Shown piece after piece: positions 46,435 to 57,489 of a DNA stretch of 64,000 bases; the stretch's first letter is position 1; every line of letters starts with the position of its first letter. Below the pieces are notes generated by a model. The model did no database searches. It was given only the letters and a program-made list of their open reading frames with translations, and had not been told where the DNA came from. This stretch comes from Symsagittifera roscoffensis (lineage: Eukaryota > Xenacoelomorpha > Acoela > Convolutidae): contig NC_087068.1 in NCBI RefSeq assembly GCF_963678635.1, positions 30,134,318 through 30,198,317 on the forward strand, read 5' to 3'. Both the position numbers and the translations under genes were made by a program.

Positions 46435-46701
46435 CTTAACCCGGAACTTAATTCACAAGAATATCGAAGACATTTATGATTTGTAGTAGAAACGTCCAGT
46501 TGAAACAAAAGAGCCAAGAAATTTGTTCCAAGTGTCAAAAAATTGCTAATGATGCTATTGCTACCAATGACTGTCATTTGTAGCAGTAGTATTAGCATTT
46601 TTGACTTTTTGAACAAATTTCTTGGCTCTTTTGGCTCAACTGGAATTTTTTACAAATGATAAATGTCTTCGAGATTCTTGTGAATTAGTTTCCGGGTTAA
46701 G
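46435..46701. repeat. 267-bp near-perfect palindrome
   Basis: The arms begin CTTAACCCGGAA... and end ...TTCCGGGTTAAG. Internal blocks such as AAGAGCCAAGAAATTTGTT in the left arm have their complement in the right arm, and pairing continues to the centre at about 46,568 (AATGAC-T-GTCATT). This is a fold-back or MITE-like sequence or an inverted duplication. It is absent from the homologous position at about 48,630. Confidence 0.85.
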
Positions 46702-46947
46702 CGGAAATCATCTTGAAAAAATTTTTTGTGGCCGAAAAAAGCGTTTGCTCTCAACACCATTTCTGGTTATCTAGTAATGACCCAGCTAAATCTATTTATA
46801 TATCTTGTTTGAATTGATGGACCCTGTTTTCCCTATTAATTGATATCATGACCGATGAAAATGTTTTGTCAGTCATGTAACTCGGGTAGAAAAGCACCTT
46901 TATTCAGCGTATTTGGCGGATGCTCAAATGAATTTTTGAACTGGTGT

Positions 46948-46975
46948 GGTATAGTGGTTATTCACGTCGAGGGTT
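46948..46975 (+). other. tRNA-like A-box remnant
   Basis: TGGTATAGTGGTTATTCACG resembles the 5' part of a tRNA with its A box, but no B box or cloverleaf follows within the expected distance, even if the MITE is removed. Possibly a SINE fragment. Confidence 0.22.
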
Positions 46976-46983
46976 GAAGAGCA

Positions 46984-47285
46984 CAGTGGCAGATTTAGGG
47001 AGGGGTCGGGGGGAGGACGCTAAAATTTTTCTAAAGGAATCTTTGGCGCCAATATATACTAACTTTGAGGGGGAGCGCGCGCCAAAAAAAGCGATTTTTT
47101 TAATCAACATTTTCCAAAAAATGCCAAAAAACTGCTTTTTTGACCTCTTATTTCAAAAATTTGCCTGCGCCGCTGAAAATTTCGCCAAAACAGCTTCTTT
47201 TTACTGCTTTAGGAGAGCTCCGAAAATCAATTTGGTCGAACTATAAAAAAAAGGTCGTCGAGAGAAAATCCTAGATCCGCCCCTA
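46984..47285. mobile_element. hAT-type MITE, 302 bp, with 8-bp TSD
   Basis: The left end CAGTGGCAGATTTAGG and the complement of the right end, TAGGGGCGGATCTAGG, match at 12 of 16 positions. The element is flanked by the perfect 8-bp direct repeat GAAGAGCA (46976-46983 and 47286-47293). Eight-base duplications and CAG(T/G)GGCGGAT-type ends are typical of hAT transposons. There is no transposase inside, so it is non-autonomous. The 100-codon frame crossing it is not a gene. Confidence 0.85.
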
Positions 47286-50147
47286 GAAGAGCATTAAAAA
47301 ATCAAACCAGAACCTTTAAATTGAAATAAAAGCAGTTTGCAATATTTTTTGAGCTGATGATAAAACAAAAAAAGTTGCATAAGACTGAGTTTTACCAAAA
47401 AATTTGAAATTTCTTTTTCGTACTGTAAGAATCTTTGTTTTTTATTTTTGGTTGATCGAGTTCGATTGCAAGAGAAATGAATGGTTCTCAAACAAACCTC
47501 TGTGAAACGACCAACTTAACCCTCTTGAAAGTTTTTATCACCGCTTTTTATCCTAAAATGAAACAATCAAAAAATTTCTACGTCAGGGTAGGTCTGCGTT
47601 TCGACGTTTATATCGACTTCAGTATACAATAATAGCTTGGTTCTCCTTATTATTACGTCCTGAAAAAGCTATCTACGTATAATGAAAAATCAATCAAAGC
47701 AGTTGGTAGACAATAATTTTTGTGAGACAAATAGGAACTGGAAAACAGACAAAAAAAAATCAAAAAATTTGATCAAATGATTTTGATATCTTTACAGTTG
47801 CCATTGACATCATGTTCCAGTCAATCTAGTATAGTTTACAACATAAGACGCTGAAATTGACATTGTACTTATGCAGCTTTAACAGCCTATCGCCTTTTAT
47901 AGTGAGTCCTCATCCCGTAGAATAAGCCGTTCCAATGTTTTATACCAACTTTTTTATAGTTACTTTAGATTAAGCAACTCTTGTTTTCACAGACTGCTTT
48001 TTCATCAAAATTGTACAGTTGAAAAGTTTTAGAAGCTTGTCAACTAATGTCCAACTCAAAAAATGCGGTCACAAAGCAACAACACGCGATAAATAAGCGT
48101 TTAATATCATTTAGTCAGCTCTCACCTCGCAGTACTTGGAAAGGTGCCCGTTAAACCGATAGTAATCGAAAAGCGCCAATTCAGCTGAAAACAAAACGCC
48201 ATAAAACCTTTTGGTGTTATATAAAAAACTACGACTCAAAGTTTTAGCAGTCTTTCAAACGACGAAACACCAGATGATTAAATCAATAGGAAACAAGAAA
48301 AACTGTTGAGGTCCCATAATAAAGCAAACCGATTTTCTAACAAAATTCCAGGATCAGACATTTACGAGAAAAAAGTTCTCGTTTAGTCTAATTTTTCAAG
48401 AGTGACCTACACGCCACATATGCTGTTTTTACACAGCATCCTACTCAAATATAATGATCAGATATTTTGCGACATATATAATAACAGAGATTTTTTCTTT
48501 TGCCGTATTTTGACACTGTGGATCATACACTTTCCACTGCCGAACCTGCATTGGTTTGATTTTCTGACTTCTAATCTATTAACTCAATTTCATCATTTGG
48601 CATTTCTAACACGTATAAAATAGTATGCTTTCTGGCCTCTTGGAAAATTTTATCACCGCTTTTCATCCTAAAACGAAATAATCAAAAAACTTCTACGTCA
48701 GGGTAGGTCTGCGTTTCGACGTTTATAATGGCTTTAGTATACAATGTTTAACTTGGTTCTCCTTATTATTACGTCCTGAAAAAGCTATTTACGGATATTG
48801 AGAAATCAATCAAAGTAGTTTGCAGAAAACAAATTTTGTGAGACAAATAGGATTAAGAAAATAGACAAAAATTTTTCAGAAAAATTAATCAAATGATTTT
48901 GATATCTTTACAATCGCCATTGACATCATGTCCCAATCAATCTAGTGTAATTTACCACACTAGACGCTAAACTTGAACTAGTACTCTGGCAGCTTTAACG
49001 GCCAGTCGACTTTTATTTGAGTCCCCACCCCGCAGAATAAGCCGTTCCAGTGTACCAGTCCAAAAGCGTGCGTTTTCATTCATCTCGCGGAAAAAAAACT
49101 GGCAACTTACGATTCATCTGCCCCTCTGAAAGTTCAAGCTCAAACAATTTTTAACATATTTTTAGTTTTGTACCCTGCGCGTTTTCACTTCACCAGTAGC
49201 GCAGTATAGGAGAGGAATTTTCCGCTCTTCAAATATTCGACCTCCTAACTATTCAGAGATCCCTCCTTTGGCAGCACTTTATTCGATATAAATGTCCATG
49301 CGACCACCACTAAAATGTAAATTCCTTCCCAAAAACAGCATTTTGACCAATATTTCAAATGAAATTTGCCGGCCGCGTGAACAATTTTACCAGAAATTGT
49401 CTTTGAGCAGTATTGGGAAAGCTCAAAAACTACTTTGGCCGATTTAGAAAATAATTCGTCAATTCAGTCGAAAATTTTTTGAAAACCAATCATCTTCCTC
49501 CATCAGGAAACGATCAGGAAGATCGTTTCATCAACTTATTTTCAATGTTTTTGAGTTAAATGAAATCAAAATATTCATTATAACCCTGGTTTAGTTTACA
49601 TAAAACAATCATTGAGAGAAAAGACATCAGAAACAAAAATACAAATTTTTTTAAAGGAATTTTTAACAATCGTCTTAAACTTGCACCAGAAAAAATTTTT
49701 GAATAGTTTTTCGCGATTTCGTGCCAGTCGAAACAAAGTCGTTTAGTCTAGATATAACTGCTGAATCTCAGTTTTAGTTGCAAAGTTTGAGTCATCTCAA
49801 AGCAGGTGGGGAGGGGGGGGGGAGATTTTGCACTACTGTTTTTGGATGAATTGAAAAGAGTGAGAGCGAGACTCTTATTTTCGGTTTTATATGGCTGAAT
49901 TTATTTCAAATTTTTTGTGCGTTAACACAGGTATTGTTGTTTGTTATAAGCTAGAATGTAGTCCTTTGGCTCACATGCACAAGAAATTGCCTTTTTGCCA
50001 CAAAAAAAAACACTGTGCACCTTCTGTATTTATGCTTAGCAACTGGTTGATCGTCTTTTGATTTACGGTCTTGTTACCAAAAAAGTTTTTGACCAATCAA
50101 ACGCTCACTAAAACTGTTTTCTCAGAGACTGAGCTAAAACAGCTGTT

Positions 50148-50345
50148 TTGCTGTACGATTTCTACAAAAATCCCCCAGACCATTCAACTGAGAAAAAAAA
50201 TAGTCAGCCAACAATTGATTTTTACGCTCTGAAGGTAAGTTTCATTAATTTTTTTAGAATTATGTTTTATAATTTTTATGCACTTGTCCCCGCGCAGGGT
50301 TCACGATATTTTAACTTAAAATTTCGACGTTTTTACAAGCTTTAG
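50148..50345 (+). other. two short putative exons around a 63-nt GT-AG intron (array)
   Basis: A frame reading YDFYKNPPDHSTEKKNSQPT...FYALK meets a good donor (AAG then GTAAGT at 50235), and a 63-base AT-rich stretch ends in a strong acceptor (CCCCGCGCAG at 50297), after which GSRYFNLKFRRFYKL and a stop follow. The putative intron is in phase 0, a multiple of three and free of stops, so the unspliced frame is also open. The same structure is at 52526-52723 and 57074-57271. The last unit (about 59,450-59,640) has lost the GT donor and unit B lacks the region. No ATG start or family is recognised. Confidence 0.35.
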
Positions 50346-50390
50346 GTTTTGTTACCACAAAAGTTTTGCCGTCACAATAATTGGAAGATC

Positions 50391-50438
50391 CGAGTGGTTA
50401 GGGCGGCTCCAATGTGGGATTTCTTTTGAGTTCAGTTT
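50391..50438 (+). other. A-box-like motif inside the array unit
   Basis: CGAGTGGTTAGGGCGGC resembles a pol III A box and TGAGTTCAG lies about 30 bases on where a B box would be expected. The match is weak, and no tRNA fold is seen. It is repeated in units A, C and D. Confidence 0.18.
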
Positions 50439-50573
50439 ATCTGGTTTCTACAATTTTTCTTTGGTTTAAAACTGATTAGAAAATTAGATTCATTAGATTG
50501 TTTTGAAAAGAGTTACCGCAGAAACAAAGCTGCTCCTTGCAAACTCATTAAGTGAAACGATCGTTTTGTGACT

Positions 50574-52941
50574 TTTTCCGTCGCGCCCACTGCGAAATTT
50601 AAAAAAAATTGTCCCTGAAAATTGACATGCGAACTAATTAGGCCATGGCAAACAACATTTTTTGTTCATTTTTATATTGTAAAACCACTCGCTACACAAA
50701 ACTGATGCTCCCGTCGGTGTGGGAAAACGAATAATAAAGTCGCTTTGAGATTGCCTTTGAAAAAAAATTGCAAAGAATAATAGTTTTTCAGATTCGTTTT
50801 AAAACTAACATTTTTGCGCAATTCTTAAGCCGTATTAAACTGGCACCTACTCATTAAAAGCTCGCTTTACCAAAAAAAAACTTTAAAAAAATTTTCGTAC
50901 TGTAAAAATTTTTGTTGTATTTTCTTGATTAAACGAGTTCCATTGCAAGTGAAAAGAATGTTTATCAAACAAACTTTTATGATTGATTTGTTCAAAAACG
51001 ACCAACTTAATCCTCTTGGAAAATTTTATCACCAACGAAACCAACATCCTAAAATGAATCCAACTTTAGGAAAAATTTATCCTAAAACGAAACCAACAAA
51101 AAATTTCTACGTCAGAGTATGTCTGCGTTTCGACGTTTATATCGGCTTTAGTATACAATGTTTAGCTTGGTTCTCCTTATTATTACATCCTGAAAAATAA
51201 TGAGAAATCAATCAAAGTTGTTTGTGAGACAAATAGAAACTGGAAAATAGACAAAAATTTTCAGAAAATTAATCAAATGATTTTGATATCTTTACAATCG
51301 CCATTGACATCATGTCCCAATCATTCTAGTATAATTTACCACATAAGACGCTGAAATTGACATTGTACTCTAGCAGCTTTAACGGTCTGTCGGCTTTTAT
51401 TCGCGTCCTCGCCCCGTAGAATAAGCCGTTCCAGTGTACCAGTCCAAACGCATCGGTTTTCATTCATGTCGTGGAAAAAAAACTGGCAACTTACAATTCA
51501 TCTGCTCCCCTGAAAGCTTAAGGTCAAACAATTTTAACATGTTTTTAGTTTTATACCCTGCGCGTTTTCACTTCAGCAGTAGCGCAGCATGGAAGAGTAA
51601 TTTTCCCCTCTTCAACTATTCGACCTCCTGACTACTCAGAGATCCCTCCTTTGGCAGCATTTTATGATATCCATGTTCATGCGACCATAACTAAAATGTA
51701 AATTCCTTCCCAAAAACAGCCTTTTGGCCAATTTTGTTTATCAAGTTTGCCGGCAGCGTGAACAGTTTTACCAGAAATTGTCTTTGAGCAGTATTGGGAA
51801 AGCTCAAAAACTACTTTGGCCGATTTAGAAAAAAATTCGTCAATTCTGTCGAAAATTTTTTCAAAACCAATCATCTTCCTCCATCAGGAAACGATGAGGA
51901 AGATCGTTTCATCAACTTATTTTCAATGTTTTTGAGTTAAATAAAATCAAAATATTCATTATAACCCTGGTTTAGTTTACATAAAACAATCATTGAGAGA
52001 AAAGACATCAGAAACAAAAATACAAATTTTTTTTAAGGAATTTTTAACAATCGTCTTAAACTTGCACCAGAAAAAATTTTTGAATAGTTTTTCGCGATTT
52101 CGTGCCAGTCGAACCAAAGTCGTTTAGTCTAGATATAACTGCTGAATCTCAGTTTTAGTTGCAAAGTTTGAGTCATCTCAAAGCAGGTGGGGAGGGGGGG
52201 GGAGATTTTGCCCTACTGTTTTTGGATGAATTGAAAAGAGTGAGAGCGAGACTCTTATTTTCGGTTTTATATGGCTGAATTTATTTCAAATTTTTTGTGC
52301 GTTAACACAGGTATTGTTGTTTGTTATAAGCTAGAATGTAGTCCTTTGGCTCATATGCACAAGAAATTGCCTTTTTGCTACAAAAAAACACTGTGCACCT
52401 TCTGTATTTATGCTTAGCAACTGGTTGATCGTCTTTTGATTTACGGTCTTGTTACCAAAAAAGTTTTTGACCAATCAAACGCTCACTAAAATTGTTTTCT
52501 CAGAGACTGAGCTAAAACAGCTGTTTTGCTGTACGATTTCTACAAAAATCCCCCAGACCATTCAACTGAGAAAAAAAATAGTCAGCCAACAATTGATTTT
52601 TACGCTCTGAAGGTAAGTTTCATTAATTTTCTTAGGATTATGTTTTATAATTTTTATGCACTTGTCCCCGCGCAGGGTTCACGATTTTTTAACTTAAAAT
52701 TTCGACGTTTTTACAAGCTTTAGGTTTTGTTACCACAAAAGTTTTGCCGTCACAATAATTGGAAGATCCGAGTGGTTAGGGCGGCTCCAATGTGGGATTT
52801 CCTTTGAGTTCAGTTTATCTGGTTTCTACAATTTTTCTTTGGTTTAAAACTGATTAGAAAATTAGATTCATTAGATTGTTTTGACAAGAGTTACCGCAGA
52901 AACAAAGCTGCTCCTTGCAAACTCATTAAGTGAAACGATCG
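50574..52941. repeat. tandem array unit A (2368 bp)
   Basis: The unit begins TTTTGTGACTTTTTCCGTCG. Inside are a 91-codon + strand frame (50925-51200, TTG start, with an internal short repeat GKFY...K-KPT), the minus-strand lectin-exon remnant (about 51,386-51,470), a 65-codon minus frame (51677-51874), a small hairpin-like GATCGTTTC block near 51,900 and the two-exon frame 52526-52723. The frames have no recognised family and persist mainly because the units are recent copies. Confidence 0.93.
51386..51480 (-). pseudogene. decayed C-type lectin exon in the array (representative)
   Basis: On the minus strand an acceptor-like TTTCAG is followed by a GCAGATGAATTG stretch matching the start of the lectin exon at 31941 (AADGL). 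After a deletion, NENRCVWTG and, one frame over, WNGLFYGARTRIKADRP match ENRHYWTG and WNGSFYGAMTRVKFDGP of that exon. At DNA level CGCCCCGTAGAAT is identical. The end of the domain is not preserved. The same remnant is in every unit (47.9, 49.0, 53.8, 56.0 and 58.3 kb). Confidence 0.7.
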
Positions 52942-55109
52942 TTTTGTGACTTTTTCCGTCGCGCCCACTGCGAAATTTAAAAAAAATTGTCCCTGAAAAT
53001 TGACATGCGAACTAATTAATTAGGCCATGGCAAACAACATTTTTTGTTCATATTTATATTGTAAAAAAAACCACTCGCTACACAAAACTGATGCTCCCGT
53101 CGGTGTGGGAAAACGAATAATAAAGTCGCTTTGAGATTGCCTTTGAAAAAAAATTGCAAAGAATAATAGTTTTTCAGATTCGTTTTAAAACAAACATTTT
53201 TGCGCAATTCTTAAGCCGTATTAAACTGGCACCTACTCATTAAAAGCTCGCTTTACCAAAAAAAACTTCAAAAAAATTTTCGTACTGTAAAAACTTTTGT
53301 TGTATTTTCTTGATTAAACGAGTTCCATTGCAAGTGAAAAGAATGTTTATCAAACAAACTTTTATGATTGATTTGTTCAAAAATGACCAACTTAATCCTC
53401 TTGGAAAATTTTATCACCAACGAAACCAACATCCTAAAACGAAACCAACTTTAGGAAAATTTTATCCTAAAACGAAACCAACAAAAAATTTCTACGTCAG
53501 AGTATGTCTGCGTTTCGACGTTTATATCGGCTTTAGTATACAATGTTTAGCTTGGTTCTCCTTATTATTACGTCCTGAAAAATAATGAGAAATCAATCAA
53601 AGTTGTTTGTGAGACAAATAGAAACTGGAAAATAAACAAAAATTTTCAGAAAAATTAATCAAATGATTTTGATATCTTTACAATCGCCATTGACATCATG
53701 TCCCAATCATTCTAGTATAATTTACCACATAAGACGCTGAAATTGACATTGTACTCTAGCAGCTTTAACGGTCTGTCGGCTTTTATTCGCGTCCTCGCCC
53801 CGTAGAATAAGCCGTTCCAGTGTACCAGTCCAAACGCATCGGTTTTCATTCATCTCGTGGAAAAAAAACTGGCAACTTACAATTCATCTGCTCCCCTGAA
53901 AGCTTAAGGTCGAACAATTTTAACATGTTTTTAGTTTTATAGCCTGCGCGTTTTCAATTCAGCAGTAGCGCAGCATGGAAGAGTAATTTTCCCCTCTTCA
54001 ACTATTCGACCTCCTGACTACTCAGAGATCCCTCCTATGGCAGCATTTTATGATATCCATGTTCATGCGACCATCACTAAAATGTAAATTCCTTCCCAAA
54101 AACAGCCTTTTGGCCAATTTTGTTTATCAAGTTTGCCGGCAGCGTGAACAGTTTTACCAGAAATTGTCTTTGAGCAGTATTGGGAAAGCTCAAAAACTAC
54201 TTTGGCCGATTTAGAAAAAAATTCGTCAATTCTGTCGAAAATTTTTTGAAAACCAATCATATTCCTCCATCAGGAAACGATCAGGAAGATCGTTTCATCA
54301 ACTTATTTTCAATGTTTTTGAGATAAATAAAAACAAAATGATCATTATTACCCTGGTTTAGCTTAAATACAACAATCAATGAAAGAAAAGACATCAAAAA
54401 CAAAAACACAAATCAATTTTAAGGCGTTTTAAGTAATCTTCTGAAATTTGCACCAGAAAAATTTTTTGAAAACGTTTTTTTTATTTTTGTGCCAGTCGGA
54501 CCGCGATCGTTTAGTCTGATATCTCAAAACAGGGGGGTAGCCCTACTGTTTTGTGGATGAAATAAAAAAGAGTGAGAGTGAGACTCTTGTTTTTTGTTTT
54601 ATATGGCTGAATTTTTTTTCAAAATTTTTCTTCATGAACACAAGTACTGATGTTTGTTTTAAGCTAGAAGGTTGTCCTTTGGCTCACAAGCACAAGACAT
54701 TGCCTTTTTGCTACAAAAAAAGACTGTGCCTGTTCTGTATTCTTGCTTAGCAACTGGTTAGTCGTCTTTTGACCATTCAAATCCTTACTAAAATTTTTTC
54801 TAAACTGACAAAAAATAAAAACTCAACGGATTGTTATCGATAAAACTCCGATAAGAGTAGGCTCCTGGTCCTAATTAAAGCCCAAGCTGCTTTCGACCAC
54901 AGGTCTGCAAATTTCAGTAGGAGGCAATTCATACTGTACTTAATATTTTATTAGTGTAAACTTTTTCAGCAATATGCAAAAAATTTTGGCCTGAAAAATT
55001 GATTAATGGAATAGCTATGAGCCATATGCCATTTTTAGCCGCGCCTAGTTTAGTGCGCAAACTAAAAATTTTGGCACGTGTAAAAATTTTTAACTAAAGT
55101 TTTGTAAAG
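52942..55109. repeat. tandem array unit B (2168 bp), chimeric
   Basis: The first 1.35 kb is nearly identical to the other units (frames at 53310-53585 and 54063-54260 minus, lectin remnant about 53,771-53,857). From about 54,300 to 55,100 it becomes clearly diverged and shorter, lacks the two-exon frame, and its end (54,835-55,105) instead resembles the old unit at 35,360-35,900. Confidence 0.9.
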
Positions 55110-57489
55110 TTTTGTGACTTTTTCCGTCGCGCCCACTGCGAAATTTAAAAAAAATTGTCCCTGAAAATTGACATGCGAACTAATAAGGCCATGGCAAACA
55201 ACATTTTTTGTTCATATTTATATTGTAAAACCACTCGCTACACAAAACTGATGCTCCCGTCGTTGTGGGAAAACGAATAATAAAGTCGCTTTGAGATTGC
55301 CTTTGAAAAAAAATTGCAAAGAATAATAGTTTTTCAGATTCGTTTTAAAACAAACATTTTTGCGCAATTCTTAAGCCGTATTAAACTGGCACCTACTCAT
55401 TAAAAGCTCGCTTTACCAAAAAAAAACTTTAAAAAAATTTTCGTACTGTAAAAACTTTTGTTGTATTTTCTTGATTAAACGAGTTCCATTGCAAGTGAAA
55501 AGAATGTTTATCAAACAAACTTTTATGATTGATTTGTTCAAAAATGACCAACTTAATCCTCTTGGAAAATTTTATCACCAACGAAACCAACATCCTAAAA
55601 CGAAACCCACTAGAGGAAAATTTTATCCTAAAACGAAACCAACAAAAAATTTCTACGTCAGAGTATGTCTGCGTTTCGACGTTTATATCGGCTTTAGTAT
55701 ACAATGTTTAGCTTGGTTCTCCTTAATATTACGTCCTGAAAAATAATGAGATATCAATCAAAGTTGTTTGTGAGACAAATAGAAACTGGAAAATAGACAA
55801 AAATTTTCAGAAAAATTAATCAAATGATTTTGATATCTTTACAATCGCCATTGACATCATGTCCCAATCATTCTAGTATAATTTACCACATAGGACGCTG
55901 AAATTGACATTGTACTCTAGCAGCTTTAACGGTCTGTCGGCTTTTATTCGCGTCCTCGCCCCGTAGAATAAGCCGTTCCAGTGTACCAGTCCAAACGCAT
56001 CGGTTTTCATTCATCTCGTGGAAAAAAACTGGCAACTTACAATTCTTCTGCTCCCCTGAAAGCTTAAGGTCAAACAATTTTAACATGTTTTTAGTTTTAT
56101 ACCCTGCGCGTTTTCAATTCAGCAGTAGCGCAGCATGGAAGAGTAATTTTCCCCTCTTCAACTATTCGACCTCCTGACTACTCAGAGATCCCTCCTTTGG
56201 CAGGATTTTATGATATCCATGTTCATGCGACCATCACTAAAATGTAAATTCCTTCCCAAAAACAGCCTTTTGGCCAATTTTTTTTATCAAGTTTGCCGGC
56301 AGCGTGAACAGTTTTACCAGAAATTGTCTTTGAGCAGTATTGGGAAAGCTCAAAAACTACTTTGGCCGATTTAGAAAAAAATTCTTCAATTCTGTCGAAA
56401 ATTTTTTGAAAACCAATCATCTTCCTCCATCAGGAAACGATCAGGAAGATCGTTTCATCAACTTATTTTCAATGTTTTTGAGTTAAATAAAATCAAAATA
56501 TTCATTATAACCCTGGTTTAGTTTACATAAAACAATCATTGAGAGAAAAGACATCAGAAACAAAAATACAAATTTTTTTTAAGGAATTTTTAACAATCGT
56601 CTTAAACTTGCACCAGAAAAAATTTTTGAATAGTTTTTCGCGATTTCGTGCCAGTCGAACCAAAGTCGTTTAGTCTAGATAAAACTGCTGAATCTCAGTT
56701 TTAGTTGCAAAGTTTGAGTCATCTCAAAGCAGGTGGGGAGGGGGGGGGAGTTTTTGCCCTACTGTTTTTGGATGAATTGAAAAGAGTGAGAGCGAGACTC
56801 TTATTTTCGGTTTTATATGGCTGAATTTATTTCAAATTTTTTGTGCGTTAACACAGGTATTGTTGTTTGTTATAAGCTAGAATGTAGTCCTTTGGCTCAC
56901 ATGCACAAGAAATTGCCTTTTTGCTACAAAAAAAAACACTGTGCACCTTCTGTATTTATGCTTAGCAACTGGTTGATCGTCTTTTGATTTACGGTCTTGT
57001 TACCAAAAAAGTTTTTGACCAATCAAACGCTCACTAAAATTGTTTTCTCAGAGACTGAGCTAAAACAGCTGTTTTGCTGTACGATTTCTACAAAAATCCC
57101 CCAGACCATTCAACTGAGAAAAAAAATAGTCAGCCAACAATTGATTTTTACGCTCTGAAGGTAAGTTTCATTAATTTTTTTAGGATTATGTTTTATAATT
57201 TTTATGCACTGGTCCCCGCGCAGGGTTCACGATATTTTAACTTAAAATTTCGACGTTTTTACAAGCTTTAGGTTTTGTTACCACAAAAGTTTTGCCGTCA
57301 CAATAATTGGAAGATCCGAGTGGTTAGGGCGGCTCCAATGTGGGATTTCTTTTGAGTTCAGTTTATCTGGTTTCTACAATTTTTCTTTGGTTTAAAACTG
57401 ATTAGAAAATTAGGTTCATTAGATTGTTTTGACAAGAGTTACCGCAGAAACAAAGCTGCTCCTTGCAAACTCATTAAGTGAAACGATCG
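55110..57489. repeat. tandem array unit C (2380 bp)
   Basis: Standard unit: frames at 55471-55746 (+), 56223-56420 (minus) and 57074-57271 (+). The lectin remnant is at about 55,932-56,015 on the minus strand, where a minus frame 55883-56086 contains NENRCVWTG. Confidence 0.93.

Larger units (their letters stand above)
45640..48635. repeat. diverged duplicated block (45,640-46,310 and 47,965-48,630)
   Basis: GGTCACAA(C/A)GCAACAAC, GTACTTGGAAAG and TGACCTACACGCCACATATGCTG occur in order in both blocks, 2.33 kb apart. The right block passes directly from TATGCTTTCTGGCC into TCTTGGAAAATTTTATC, while the left block has 1.2 kb of extra DNA at that point, including a palindrome and a MITE. A segment at 47,430-47,960 is itself a diverged piece of the 2.37-kb unit, with a lectin-exon remnant at about 47,888-47,940 on the minus strand. 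Confidence 0.8.
48640..50573. repeat. tandem array, left partial unit
   Basis: It covers the last ~1.93 kb of the unit, joined on the left to an older duplicate block. The minus-strand lectin-exon remnant is at about 49,003-49,085. The first part (to about 49,300) is more diverged than later units, while 49,300-50,573 is nearly identical to them. Confidence 0.85.

Noticed and set aside
46944-47246. 100-codon + strand frame at the MITE
   Set aside because: It crosses the MITE border and its target duplication, so it cannot be an ancestral gene.
50925-51200. 91-codon frame in each array unit as a real gene
   Set aside because: No ATG at the frame start and no family. Conservation is explained by recent duplication. 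Kept only as a note in the unit entries.
51434-51631. 65-codon + strand frame (also 58348-58545)
   Set aside because: It lies antisense to the lectin-exon remnant and is closed in units B and C.
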